From Fratercula arctica (taxonomy: Eukaryota; Chordata; Aves; Charadriiformes; Alcidae), in assembly GCA_947846985.1 (NCBI GenBank), contig CANTUZ010000025.1:10476100-10540099 (forward strand): a stretch of 64,000 bases of DNA, in the 5' to 3' direction. The notes under the pieces were generated by a model that made no database searches, was not told the origin of the DNA, and saw only the letters and a program-made list of their open reading frames with translations. This document shows positions 21,805 to 34,615 of this stretch, piece by piece (position 1 is the stretch's first letter; each line of letters begins with the position of its first letter). Both the position numbers and the translations under genes were made by a program.

Positions 21805-23272
21805 AATGAACATGAGCCGGCAACGTGTGCTTGCAGCCCAGAAAGCCCAGAGCTCAGAACGTGAGCCGGCAATGTGCACTTGCAGCCCAGAAAGTCAACC
21901 GCATCAGTTCCCACTGACTGGAAAAGGGGAAACATAACCCCATTTTCAAAAAGGGAAAAAAGGAAGACCCGGGGAACTACAAGCCGGTCAGTCTCACCTC
22001 TGTGCCCAGCAAGATCATGGAGCAGATCCTCCTGGAATCTCTGCTAAGGCACATGGAAAATAAGGAGGTGATTGGTGACAGCCAACATGGCTTCACCAAG
22101 GGCAATTCGTGCCTGACAAATTTGGTGGCCTTCTAAGATGTTGCCACAGCATTGGTAGATAAGGGGAGAGCAACCGATGTCATCTACCTGGACTTGTGCT
22201 AAGCGTTTGCCACTGTCCCGCATGACATCCTGGTATCTAAATTGGAGAGTCATGGATTTGACCACTCGGTGGATAAGGAACTGGCTGGATGGCCGCACTC
22301 AAAGGGTTGTTGTCAACAGCTTGATGTCCAAGTGGCAACCAGTGGTGAGTAGTGTTCCTCAGGGGTCAGTACTGGGACCGGTGCTGTTTAACATCTTTCC
22401 TGGCAACATGGACAGTGGGACTGACTGCACCCTTAGCAAGTTTGCCGATGACGCCAAGCTGTGTGGCGCGGTCGAATCGCTGGAGGGAAGGGATGCCGTC
22501 CAGAGGGACCTGGATAGGCTTGAGAGGCGGGCCTGTGTGAACCTCAGGAAGTTCAACCAGGCCAAGTGCAAGGTCCTGCACCTGGGTCATGGCAAACCTA
22601 AGCACAAATACAGACTGGGCGGAGAATGGATTGAGAGCAGCCCTGAGAAGAAGGACTTGGGTCTTGGTGTGTTGGGGTGTTGGTGGACGAGAAGCTCAAC
22701 ATGAGCCGGCAATGTCCACTTGCAGCCCAGAAAGCCAACCGCATCCTGGGCTGCATCAAAAGAAGCGTGGCCAGCAGGTCCAGGGAGGCGATTCTACCCC
22801 TCTACTCTACTCTCGTGAGACCCCACCTGGAATACTGTGTCCAGCTCTGGAGTCCTCAGCACAGGACCTGTTGGAATGGGTCCAGAGGAGGGCCACAGAA
22901 ATGATCAGAGGGCTGGAGCATCTCTCCTATGAAGACAAACTGAGAGAGTTGGGGCTGTTCAGCCTGGAGAAGAGAAGGCTCCGGGGAGACCTTATAGCAG
23001 CCTTCCAGTACCTAAAGGGGGCCTAGAGGAAAGATGGGGAGGGACACTTTATAAGGGAGTGGGGCGATAGGACGAGGGGTAATGGTTTTACACTGAAAGA
23101 GGGTAGATTTAGATTCGATATTAGGAAGAAATTCTTTACTGTGAGGGTGGTGAGGCGCTGGCCCAGGTTGACCAGGGAAGCTGTGGATGCCCCTTCCCTG
23201 GAAGTGTTCAAGACCAGGCTGGATGGGGCTTTGAGCAACCTGGTCTAGCGGAACGTGTCCCTGCCCATGGCA
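21805..23272 (+). mobile_element. CR1 LINE fragment (RT to 3' UTR)
   Basis: Starts with a displaced piece of RT 3' sequence (AACATGAGCCGGCAA, twice), then enters RT at the [13 protein letters not shown] region. It continues through [26 protein letters not shown] and [20 protein letters not shown] to the 3' UTR (CTGCCCATGGCAGGGGGA). The terminal octamers are missing. Broken by stops; not functional. Confidence 0.8.
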
Positions 23273-25612
23273 GGGGGATCGCAATCACAGGCCTTGGTTC
23301 TCATGGGGGACTTCAATCACCCTGATATCTGCTGGGAAGGCTACACAGCCAGGCATATACAGTCCAGGAGGTTCCTCCAGTGTATTGATGATAACTTTTT
23401 GACTCAGGTGGTGCAGGAGCCAACAAGGAGAGGAGCACTACTGGACCCAATACTGACAAACACAGAGGGACTGGTGGAGGACATTAAGGTTGGGGACAGC
23501 CTTGGCTGTAGTGATCACGAGAAGATAGAGTTCAGGATCATGGATAGTATGCACAAAACAACAAGTAGGATTGCAACCTTGGACTTCAGGAGGGCTAACT
23601 TTGACCTCCTCAAGAAACTGCTTGGAGAGATCCTGTGGGCTAGGGCTCTGGAAGGCAGGGGGGCTCAAGAGAGCTGGTCGGTATTCAAAGACCACTTTCT
23701 CCAAGCTCAGGATCGGTGCATCCCTAAGAGCAAGAAATCGGGCAAGGGACACAGGAGACCTGCATGGTTGAGCAGGGAGCTTCTGAAAAAGCTCAAGAGG
23801 AAGAAGGAAGTTTACAGCACGTGGAAGAAGGGACTGACCACTTGGGAAGATTACAAGAATGCCGTCAGAGTGTGCAGGGATGAAACGAGGAAAGCCAAGG
23901 CCTCCTTGGAATTAAACCTGGCAAGGGATGTCAAGCTCAACAGGAAGGGTTTCTTCAAGTATATCGGAGGCAAAAGGAAAACTAGAGAAAATGTGGGCCC
24001 GCTGTTGAATGAGACAGGAGCCATGGTGACGGAGGATGCAGAGAAGGCGGAGTTACTGAATGCCGCCTTTGCTTCGGTCTTTACTGCTCGGGCCAGCCCT
24101 CAGGCATCCCAGACTTTGGAGGTAACAGGGAAAGTCTGGATGAAGGAAGACTTCCCCTTGGTTGAGGAGGATCAAGTGAGAGATCCATTAAGTCAACTGG
24201 ATATCCACAAGTCCATGGGCCCCAATGGGATGCACCCGAGAGTGCTGAGGGAGCTGGCGGAAGTCATTGCTGGGCCGCTCTCCATCATCTTTGAAAGGTC
24301 AAAGAGAACAGGTGAGGTGTGAAAGCCAATGTCACTCCAGTCTTCAAAAAGGGCAAGAAGGAAGACCCAGGGAACTACAGGCCAGTCAGCCTCACCTCCA
24401 TCCCTGGAAAGATGATGGAACAGCTTGTTCTGGGCATCATCTCAAAGCATGTGGAGGAAAAGAAAGCTATTGGAAGTACTCAACACGGATTCACCAAGGG
24501 GAAATCATGTCTGACTAATCTGATAGCCTTCTATGATGGCATGACTGGATGGATAGATGAGGGGAGGGCAGTGGATGTTGTCTACCTTGACTTCAGCAAG
24601 GCATTCGACACAGCGTCCCACAGCATCCTCATAGGGAAGCTTAGGAAGTGTGGGCTAGATGAATGGACAGTGGGGTGGATAGATAACTGGTTGAAAGACA
24701 GAGCTCAGAGGGTCGTGATTAGGGGCACAGAGTCTAGTTGGAGGTCCGTGACGAGTGGTGTTCCCCAGGGGTCAGTACTGGGCCCAGTCCTGTTCAATAT
24801 ATTCATCAATGACCTGGATGAGGGGATAGAGTGCACCCTCAGCAAGTTTGCTGATGACACAAAGCTGGGAGGGGTGGCTGACACACCAGAAGGCTGTGCC
24901 ACCATACAGAGAGACCTGGACAGGTTGGAGAGTTGGGCGGAGAGAAACCTCATGAAATTCAACAAGGGCAAGTGTAGGGTGCTGCACCTGGGGAGGAATA
25001 ACCCCATGCACCAGTACAGGTTGGGGGCTGACCTGCTGGAGAGCAGCTCTGTGGAAAGAGACCTGGGAGTCCTGGTGGACAACAGGATGACCATGAGCCA
25101 GCAATGTGCCCTTGTGGCCAAGAAGGCCAATGGCATCCTGGGGCGCATCAAGAAGAGTGTGGCCAGCAGGTCGAGGGAGGTCATCCTCCCCCTCTACTCT
25201 GCCCTGGTGAGGCCACACCTGGAGTACTGTGTCCAGTTCTGGGCTCCCCGGTTCAAGAAGGACAGGGAACTGCTGGAGAGGGAACACCAAAGGGCTACCA
25301 AGATGATGAGGGGATTGGAACACCTCTCTTATGAAGAAAGGCTGAGGGACTTGGGTCTCTTCAGTCTGGAAAAAAGATGACTGAGGGGGGATCTTATCAA
25401 CGCTTATAAATACTTAAAGGATGGGTGTCAGGAGGATGGGGCCAGGCTCTTTTCAGTGGTGCCCGGGGACAGGACAAGAGGTAATGGGCACAGACTTGAG
25501 CATAGGAAGTTCCACCTAAATGTGAGGAGGAACTTCTTTACTTTGAGGGCGGCAGAGCACTGGAACAGGCCACTCAGAGAGGTTGTGGAGCCTCCTCCTC
25601 TTGTCTCTTCTA
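23273..25612 (+). mobile_element. CR1 LINE, EN C-terminus plus RT, one frameshift
   Basis: The best CR1 in the window. 23273-24322 is open and carries the endonuclease C-terminus (LMGDFNHPDICW; GCSDHEKIEF) and the EN-RT linker. After a frameshift near 24317 the RT frame is open from 24319 to 25380 ([45 protein letters not shown]). ORF1 and most of EN are missing (5' truncation). Its 3' UTR is cut at about 25612 by ERVL fragment B and resumes at 27412. Confidence 0.85.
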
Positions 25613-27411
25613 ATGCACAATGCCCACGTGGCGGAAGTTTTACAGAGCACACCATTGTCATATGCCAACTCATTGGCAGTAATGGCATGGAAAGGCGAAG
25701 AGGGACCAACGGTGGATGAGGTGGCTGGCCAGCTCCGGTGACATGAAGAAAGTCTCTCTTCCCCCCTCGCCTCAACTGTGGAGAAACTGTCCCGGAAGGT
25801 CCAGCAACTTGAAGAGAATATGTCCTACTCCCCACCTGTACGGGCCAGCATCTCAGCTATTAGAGGCAGGCAATTCCCCATTCAAGAGAGAGACTACAGA
25901 GGGTACACACCACAAGGCACCCTGTGGTTCTACCTGCGAGACCATGGAGAGGACATGAGGAAGTGGGATGGACAACCTACTTGGATCCTGCGGACACGGG
26001 TACAGGAGTTGCAAGGAAGGACAACCACAAAATGGGATCCCTCCAGGAGAAGTGCTGCCCCAGTTTCCAGCGGGCAGTTCCCCAGACAGAGCATAAGGCC
26101 TGATCTTGCTTCTGATCCTCTTGAAGGAACCTCCAAGTCATTTCTGCAAGAAGTGAGTACTGGATACCATGACCAGTATTAGAGGGGCCCTGCCTCCAGC
26201 CAGGTGGAGGAAAGGGACAACCGGGTTTATTGGACAGTGTGGATTCGATGGCCTGGCACATCAGACCCACAGGAGTATAAGGCTCTAGTGGACACGGGAG
26301 CACAGTGCACTCTGATACCATCAAGCTATAGAGGGGCAGAACCCATTTGTATTTCTGGGGTCACAGGGGGATCCCAAGAGTTGACTGTACTGGAGGCTGA
26401 AGTGAGCCTAACTGGGAATGAGTGGCAAAAGCATCCCATTGTGACTGGCCCAGATGCTCCATGCATCCTTGGTATAGATTACCTCAGGAGAGGGTATTTT
26501 AAGGACCCAAAGGGGTATCGGTGGGCCTTTGGCATAGCTGCCTTGGAGACGGAGGAAGTTAAACAGTTGTCTCCCTTGCCTGGTCTCTTGGAGACCCCTT
26601 CTGTTGTGGGGTTGTTGAGGGTCGAAGAACAGCAGGTGCCGATTGCTACCACAACGGTGCATCGGCAGCAATATCACGCTAACCGAGACTCTCTGATTCC
26701 CATCCATAAGCTGATTCGTCAGCTAGAGGTTCAAGGAGTGATTAGCAAGACTCACTCACCCTTTAACAGTCCCATATGGCCGGTGCGAAAAATCTAATGG
26801 AGAGTGGAGGCTAACTGTAGACTATCGTGGCCTGAATGAAGTCACGCCACCGCTGAGCGCTGCTGTGCCGGACATGCTAGAACTCCAGTATGAACTGGAG
26901 TCCAAGGCAGCCGAGTGATATGCCACGATTGATATAGCGAATGCATTCTTCTCAATCCCTTTGGCAGCAGAGTGCAGGCCACAGTTTGCTTTCACTTGGA
27001 GGGGCATCCAGTACACCTGGAATCAACTGCCCCAGGGGTGGAAACACAGCCCCACCATTTGCCATGGACTGATGCAGACTGCACTGGAACAGGGTGAAGC
27101 CCCAGAACATCTGCAATACATTGATGACATCATCGTATGGGGCAACACAGCAGAAGAAGCTTTTGAGAAAGGGAGTAAAATAGTTTGAATCCTTCTGAAA
27201 GCTGGTTTTGCCATAAAACGAAGTAAGGTCAAGGGATCTGCACAGGAGATCCAGTTTTTAGGAATGAAATAGCAAGATGGATGCTGTCAGATCCCAATGG
27301 ATGTGATCAACAAAATAGCAGCTATGTCTCCACCAACTAGTAAAAAGGAAACACAAGCTTTCTTAGGCATTGTGGGTTTTTGGAGGATGCATATCCCAGA
27401 TTACAGTCTAA
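25613..27411 (+). mobile_element. ERVL internal fragment, copy B, without LTRs
   Basis: Begins inside gag (CCCACGTGGCGGAAG) and stops in the RT thumb region (CATATCCCAGATTACAG). The gag C-terminal block, TAG at 26180-26182 and protease (VDTGAQC) are present. Breaks include a TGA in gag near 25739, an extra A in the run at about 26788 that shifts the RT frame, a TGA near 26919, and more. It shares that extra A with copy C. There are no LTRs or primer site, and both ends fall inside one CR1. Confidence 0.85.
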
Positions 27412-27625
27412 TGGAGACATTCAAAAGTCTAATGGAGACATTCAAAACCCGCCTGGACACGTTCCTGTGCAACCTGCTCTAGGTGAACCTTCTGTGGCAG
27501 GGGGGTTGGACTAGATGATCTCCAGAGGTCTCTTGCAACCCCTATCATTCTGCGATCCTGTGATCTTTAAGGTCCCTTCCAACCCAAACCATCCTATGTT
27601 TCTGTGATTCTATGATTCTATGAAT
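27412..27625 (+). mobile_element. CR1 3' end after ERVL fragment B
   Basis: Continues the CR1 interrupted at 25612. A 21-bp unit (TCTAATGGAGACATTCAAAAG theme) is present twice in tandem at 27411-27450, then the standard 3' UTR, ending in ATTCTATG octamers near 27600-27625. Confidence 0.8.
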
Positions 27626-28531
27626 CAACAGCTACAATGGCAACCCAAAACACTTTGCTGTGAGTGCTTATTTGTGTAGATACAAATCTGTACTAGTTTA
27701 AAAAAAGTGTTGATTATTAAAATGACTAGAGTCACAGCTTCTTGAAGAAGCTGTCTCACTGTTGCCTCACTTGTTGTCCTATGTAATAAGATGTAGATGA
27801 CAAAGTATTTTTTTTAATGACAAATTCTTTTCAGTGCATAGTTCTCTATTCCCTCTGGGTTTGTGGCCAGTATTGTAGTAACTCTTGTAGTTGGGTTTCT
27901 CATGCCAATGTTACTTTGGCTCAAGCTCCCTGAGTAGGATATCTTTATCTTTATTAAATCTCCTTGTATCTAAGATCAGAGTGCAGCATTTATTCCCAAA
28001 TAGCAGTAAGCTTGGTTATCAAAAACTGAGGTTTAATTAGTACACAGAGAAAATAAAAACTAAGTAGTACAATTATATCTGTCTTCTGAGTACAACCATG
28101 CAGCATCGAATAAATTGTGTAATTAGTCCTTACCCAAGGCAGGTCTTGTATTTGCTGACCTTATAGGCACCTGAAAGAGCTCTAGAGAGTCAAGTACCTC
28201 CCTCTCTGCAGGCTTTCACTGTGAGGCTGCCCACAACCTGTGCCAAAAAAAGCACTTTCATAGCCTCTCTCTTTAGTACAAGTCCTGCAGAATTCCTGGA
28301 TTCCAATCTGGATGATTCTAATGCTAAATGACTAGCATTTCAGTGTGATGCTATTTTTAATCCATACATAGGTGACAATATTTCTCAATTACATTACCCT
28401 GGAGCAAGTTCTTATTTTGTTTGTTTTCTGTTTGCTTTTGTAACTGGTATGCATGTATTTTTAAAAATATACATATATATGTGTTTCTATGTCAAGGAAT
28501 TTTATATATTTCATCTATAAAATATGGAGTT
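27626..28531. other. Intergenic DNA, nothing recognised
   Basis: AT-rich, no open frames of note; a TA-rich patch lies around 28445-28490. Confidence 0.5.
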
Positions 28532-28878
28532 TGTTGCAGAATGGCTTGAGGAGCAAGGTCATGGGACAATAGAGGAGTTATGTGAGATGAGAATAGCGTA
28601 GAAGCAAGTTACAGCTCGGCGATGGGAAAGTACTAAGTAAACAAGCCATGAGAATGCAGAAGCAAGAATAAGGAGCTGATAAGAATAGGGAACTAAGGCT
28701 GAACCCTGTCGTGTGGACAGAGAGCCAATCGCAGGTGAGCAGATGACTTTTATAATTAGCCAATATTCAAGCGATGATGTAACCAGTAGCTATATAATGA
28801 AGCGTATTCGGGCAATAAACTGAAGCTTGCTTTATCACTCACATTGAGTCGGCTGCTTGTCTTCCCTCGCTCGTCGCA
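28532..28878 (+). mobile_element. 5' LTR of a class II (betaretrovirus-like) ERV
   Basis: 347 bp from TGTTGCAGAATGG to CTCGTCGCA. TATATAA lies at 28791-28797 and AATAAA at 28814-28819, in proper LTR order. The primer site follows after 2 nt. Class II is inferred from the tRNA-Lys3 primer site and LTR length; no coding region is visible. Confidence 0.8.
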
Positions 28879-28880
28879 AG

Positions 28881-28898
28881 TGGCGCCCGAACAGGGAC
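28881..28898 (+). promoter_or_regulatory. Primer binding site, tRNA-Lys3 type
   Basis: TGGCGCCCGAACAGGGAC, an exact match to the tRNA-Lys3 primer site used by betaretroviruses and lentiviruses. Confidence 0.95.
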
Positions 28899-29159
28899 CC
28901 CCAGCCTTGTTCCCACCGGACAGCGAGCTCGGAAAAGCACTGGTAGCAGCGACCAGGGGGTAAAAGACAGTACATGATATGGCTGGCACATGATATGTCT
29001 GTCCGTACCTGATCTTCGGATAATTAAGAGGAGGATCGCCGTCCGAGGAAAGCTACCTAAACGGAAAAGAAAAAAGGCTGCAAACAGAGTAATCAAGGGA
29101 TCACAAGTAATCAAGGGATCATAACTAATCAAGGATCATAAAGAGGAATACGACGCGTC
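28899..29159 (+). other. Class II ERV leader
   Basis: Non-coding leader after the primer site. A short tandem theme (GTAATCAAGGGATCA) occurs around 29091-29140. It runs into the assembly gap before any gag start. Confidence 0.6.
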
Positions 29160-29659
29160 NNNNNNNNNNNNNNNNNNNNNNNNNNNNNNNNNNNNNNNNN
29201 NNNNNNNNNNNNNNNNNNNNNNNNNNNNNNNNNNNNNNNNNNNNNNNNNNNNNNNNNNNNNNNNNNNNNNNNNNNNNNNNNNNNNNNNNNNNNNNNNNNN
29301 NNNNNNNNNNNNNNNNNNNNNNNNNNNNNNNNNNNNNNNNNNNNNNNNNNNNNNNNNNNNNNNNNNNNNNNNNNNNNNNNNNNNNNNNNNNNNNNNNNNN
29401 NNNNNNNNNNNNNNNNNNNNNNNNNNNNNNNNNNNNNNNNNNNNNNNNNNNNNNNNNNNNNNNNNNNNNNNNNNNNNNNNNNNNNNNNNNNNNNNNNNNN
29501 NNNNNNNNNNNNNNNNNNNNNNNNNNNNNNNNNNNNNNNNNNNNNNNNNNNNNNNNNNNNNNNNNNNNNNNNNNNNNNNNNNNNNNNNNNNNNNNNNNNN
29601 NNNNNNNNNNNNNNNNNNNNNNNNNNNNNNNNNNNNNNNNNNNNNNNNNNNNNNNNNNN
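29160..29659. other. Assembly gap (500 N)
   Basis: Exactly 500 unknown bases, which suggests a fixed-size placeholder. The sequence after it is not retroviral, so the rest of the class II element is probably hidden or collapsed here. Confidence 0.95.
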
Positions 29660-32600
29660 GTTCCTGATCTTTTTCATTTTTTCTTCAGCTAATATGCTGT
29701 ATCTCAGGGGATTCAACTGAACGTAAGCCTGATGCTTACAATGTCATATACTGTAGTTAGAAAGTGGCCATCTTTGTATAAGAGCAACCCAAACACCAGT
29801 GTAAGGTTACCTTCCCTTGTGATAAACCAGGACCATGTTTGCTAAATGAACCACCAAAGCTGGGTTGCTCATGAAAAATGTTTAAATCCAAGGAAAGAGT
29901 TAGTCATTGACTGTGTAATAGCCAAATATATTTACCTAATTAGACTCAAGGCACCTTAGCTGCCTGGCACTCCGCTTGCTATTCCTCCAGCAAGAGCTAC
30001 TGGAAAATGTGGCTGCATCTTAATTCATTTTGGCCTTTTTTTTTTTTTTTTTTTTTTTTTGCTTCAGTCCCACAGCCAGCCAGCCTTGCCATGATTTAGT
30101 TTGTTATAAGGGAAATATCACAGTTTTAAAATATTTTGTTTGGAGGTTTTGTTGGGTTTTGGGGGGTTGTTGCTGTTGGTTTGACAGGACTATGAGACTG
30201 CTTAATGGTAAATTACTTTTAACTTGCTCTTCCTGGTTCACGTGTTTTCAGGCTCTTCCTATAGCTCTTTCTAATGGTTCAATAATAAAAGCAATATAAA
30301 TGGAGGCAACATGACCTAGAGGATAAAATGAGGCTAGGGACCAGTTTATCATAGCAAATCTTTCCTCTTTTTTTAGCTTCATTTTTCCACTGTAACAACA
30401 CAGGTAATGATTCTCAGGCTCTTTATCTAAAATACAGCCAGAGCCTGAAAGGTGTTATAAAAACGCTACAGAGGTATATTTAACTATGCATATTTGAACT
30501 CCTCTTTATCGGTTGATTTTTACTTTTAGGTTTTATTCACACAGTCTGTACATTTAGTTAATGTATTTTGTTTCCTCAGAGCATTTTGGTGGGGGTGGTT
30601 TTCAGTTTGTTGGTGTACTCTTTTGAGAGAAGCACAAACCAAGCTACTGCATGGCAAACGTAGGTGGAGAGACACTCCCTACAGCTCAGATCACTCATCT
30701 TCGGAGAACTGAAATGCCTCTCTCTAATATTTTTGCCTGATTGTTTGGTGAATTTGCAGTATAGCGAGACAGGGTGATGTCCTACCGTGAATCTTCATTT
30801 GTAATATCACCAAGATCAGAACACAGATCTGAGGAGATGAAAAGCAATTTCATTCATTGTAGCTCATTCCCACTTATCTACTCTTTACAATAGTGTACTC
30901 TGGTTAGCTTTATATTTACATTGTTACACTGTGAAATGGTTTGTGCACTGAGAGACTTTGAGACTTTGATAATGCCTCTGGGAGACCAGGTCAAACTAGG
31001 TTTAAACAGGATTAGATTAAAGTAGATTTTCCTTAGTTGTATTTGAAGTACCATGGGATTTATGAGGGGAAAGTAGATTTATGACCCTGGAAAAAAACTT
31101 GATCCCTTTCAGTCAGCTTTAGAGGGAGACTGAATTGGTTCCCTTGATTGCTATATTGGACTCATCTGATGGACAATATCCATATTGGTTCATGTACTTC
31201 TGCTAGCAGTTCACTTTCTGACCATGTAAGACCAAAAACTTGGATGTTTGTCTGCCAGTTTATTCACCACAACAGCTCATGGAGATTTCAGTGAGTAATG
31301 GATTTAGTGCAAGGAGGCGGCAGGGACAGGGAGGAGAGATGAGACCATCACACACAGATTAGCATGGGCTGCTGTGGAATTGCAGCTTCAGTCTTGGTGC
31401 TGAGACGAATTGGCTGATAGCTTCAAGCACGTAGCAATGATGCAAAGGTTGACATTTTCCATCATGGCTTCAAGGCTTGCTAGCTAGATCTGAGCCCCCA
31501 ACCTGCAGGCTGGTGAGAATAGCAGTAATGGGTTTATGCTTGATTTAAGATGGGGTTTTAGCTGACATTAGTAACTCTGTCACTTACATGTAGGTACCTG
31601 GCAATAAATAATCAACAGTGGGAATAGTTCACTGATTCCTCAGCAAGATTTTCTAAGCTAGAGTTTGGAAATTATATTATGTTAGGAGATGGCCTTGAGG
31701 TACATGTTAATTAACTCAGCATTAAACACTTAACATAAGCAAAGGTTGCTGTGTTTAACAGTTTGTCATTTGGTGTGAGCGAATCATACGTCGGCACAGA
31801 GTCATCTCTCGGTGTGGACCAACCTTCAATAAATAGAGGCATTTAACTTTCACATACAAATTATTGCTGGAGGCCAAAGGTTATACCAGTGAATAATAAC
31901 AGTAGAACTTTTACAGCCCTCTTCCTTTTTATTTCCTAGACCCCTTTATGAATGTGTTGCTGTCCCTGGTGAACAGACACAAGGCTGAAGCACAGAAAGG
32001 GTGAGGACACAGCTGTGCTGTCCTGACTCCAGCTGAGCTGTATTATGAGGTTACTACCCCCAGATACTTGTTACTTCTACAGCCCTAGTTTTTCCACCTC
32101 CTCCATCCTAACATATGCAATTGCTCCCTTATTTGGTTTTGTCCAAATGATCCAAGTTAAAAAGCTGCATTTTAAAGAGCGGTACAGCAGATCATATAGA
32201 GCATGGGTGAAGGAGTAGCCACCCACTGTGCAGTTATGCTTCCAGGGGCAGAGGCACGACATCAAGTGCAGCACATCAGCTGTGTCCTAAATTGCCTCTG
32301 ATCACATGACACAGCAATGATAGGGCCCCAGACCCAGCCCTCCTGGCTCCTACGCTGGTAAAGGCAGTGCTGAGCCGTGTTTAGTTCAGTATAGCTCTCA
32401 GATGTCGGAGTCACCTCTAGCTGATAGCCTCCAAAGGCTCATCTTCCACAATTGCCCAGATATCACTGATCCTTCAAGGATGCCTCTACCACATCCCTGC
32501 TTTCCCCCAAGCTCTAGGGTGACACAGCTTCTCCCTCCACTCAAGGTAAGGGAGGGAAAGGGTGAGGTTCAACACCCCTTTTCTTGGTCACTGAGCAGGT

Positions 32601-33289
32601 GCTAAACAAGCTGCACTTCCATCATGTCGTGCTAGTGGGTGAATACAGTTGCCTGGAGGCAACTACTCCTACTTCTAGCTTGCAGCAAACTCTACCACAA
32701 AATATCTATGTATTCCAGTGTGTTTCTATGCAGGCTAAAATCCACCCACCACCGCGCTTTGTCCTCAGCCAGTCCATTAAAAATCTTTAATTGCTGTCAC
32801 TTTAGCACAGGAAACAACTGTCACACCCACACCAAACAATAAAAACAACAATAGGCAAGAATTTAATTACTCTTGGAATTGTAACATTTCCGTTCCCAAA
32901 TATCCAACCCAAACCCAGAAACACCCTTATTCCATAATGTGTTACTCCTGTAGCTGCTTCATCTGGCTTTTACTTTCTTCATTCATGCCTCCTCTCCTCC
33001 TGGTAGTAGTTTAACACCATCTGAAGCAAACCCATCTCTGATTTACTTAAAGCAGTTCACATGATTTAAAAAGCTACTGGGGGGGTTATTTTTTAACTAA
33101 GTGAAGTACTTAATGCCAAGAATGTATGTTTGCAGAGCTTATTAGTATTAGAGAGAGAAAGTTAATATATGTACAGCCTACTTTTAAGTATAACTAGTAT
33201 GCTGTTTTGGGCTAGAAATAGAGGGCTATTTTTTAAAAAAGCTGACACAAGTATATAATTATTGACTGTAAATCCTAAGCAGTCAGGAT
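29660..33289. other. Intergenic DNA, nothing recognised
   Basis: The longest stretch without a recognisable mobile element. It has no convincing exon, RNA gene or repeat apart from a T run of about 25 at 30036-30060. Short open frames show no family features. Confidence 0.5.
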
Positions 33290-34615
33290 AGCTTCCACTT
33301 TTTTCTGCTAACTGTGCCTTCCCCTTGGTGAAGCCATGCTGGCTACGCCCAATCACCTTCTTGTCCTTCATGTGCCTGGAAATGGTTTCCAGAATTAGCT
33401 GCTCCATCACCTTCCCAGCGACTGAGGTGAAGCTGACTGGCCTGTAGCTTCCTGAGTCCTCCTCCTTGCCCTTTTGAAGATAGGAGTGACATTTGCTTTC
33501 CTCCATTCCTCAGGCACCTCTCCCAGTTGCCATGATTGTTCAAAGATTATTGAGAATGGCCTTGCACTGACATCTGCCAGCTCCCCCAGCCCTCCTGGGC
33601 ACATCCCATCAGGGTCCAGTTTGCTTAAGTATTCCTTGACCTGATCCTCTTCCACCAAGGGTACGTCTTCCTTGCTCCAGGCTTCCCCCCCGGTCTCTGG
33701 GACCTGGGATTCCTGAATGCCAGTCTTGCTAGTAAAGACTGAGGCAAAGGCGGCATTCAGTACCTCGGACATTTCCATGTCCCATGTCACCAGGCCCCCT
33801 GCACCACTCAGCAGCGGGACCATGTTTTCCCTAGCCTTCCTTTTGTCACCTATGTACTTCGAGAAGCCCTTCTTGTTGCCTTTGACATCCCTCAACAGAT
33901 TCAATTCCATTTGGGCTTTGGGCTTTTAACCCCATCCCTGCACGCTCAGACAGTGCCTCTGTATTCCTCCCAGGTTACCTGTTCTTGCTGCCACCCTCTG
34001 TATGCTTCCTTTTTGTGTTTGAGTTTGACAAGGAGCTCCTTGTCCATCCATGCAGGCCGCCTGGCATTTTTGCCTGACTTCCTGTTTGTTGGGATGGATC
34101 GCTCCTGAGCTTGGAGGAGGTGATCCTTGAATATTAACCAAATTTCTTGGGCCCCTCTTCCCTCCAGGGCCTTCCTTATCCCTTGGGACTCTACCAAGCA
34201 GATCCCTGAAGAGGCCAAAGTCTGCTCTCCTGAAGTTCCATAATGGTGCCTTGTAGGCACTTCCTTGTTTACTTGCAATTGCTACAGGTGACCCTGCTAA
34301 AGCCCTGGTTTGTTGATTTTATGATCCCTTCCTTTCATATCACTCCAGGCCCTTTGCTCATCAGCCCTGTCCATTGCTCCTTCACAGGGTTACTGGTAAC
34401 TCTCTCCTTGCCCTATCGTTCCTAGTTTAAAGCCCTCCTAACCAGGTCAGCTGTCCTACTGGCAAAGATACCTTTGCCCTGTTTAGTGAGGTGGATGCCA
34501 TCTCTCCCAAGCAGATGCTGTTCTGCAAATGGGGTCCTATGGTCGTTGAAACCAAAACCCTGGTGACATCACCAGTTCTGCAGCCAATTATTGACCTGCA
34601 TTGTTGAATTGGCTT
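33290..34615 (-). mobile_element. CR1 LINE, RT N-terminal and EN-RT linker part
   Basis: The minus strand reads the ORF2 linker ([37 protein letters not shown]) and then the RT start (SYRPVSFTSVAGKVMEQL). It is cut off before the RT active site at about 33290. The upstream part (34290-34615) appears to come from ORF1, so most of the endonuclease is deleted. The element is split at 34616 by R2 LTR copy 2. Confidence 0.75.

Noticed and set aside
24319..25380. Host reverse transcriptase or telomerase-like gene
   Set aside because: Motifs, 3' UTR and tail are those of CR1; the copy is 5'-truncated and frameshifted.
29129..29716. 195-codon frame across the N gap
   Set aside because: Consists almost entirely of unknown bases.
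30030..30299. 89-codon frame starting in a T run
   Set aside because: Poly-Phe from the T run and no other coding feature.
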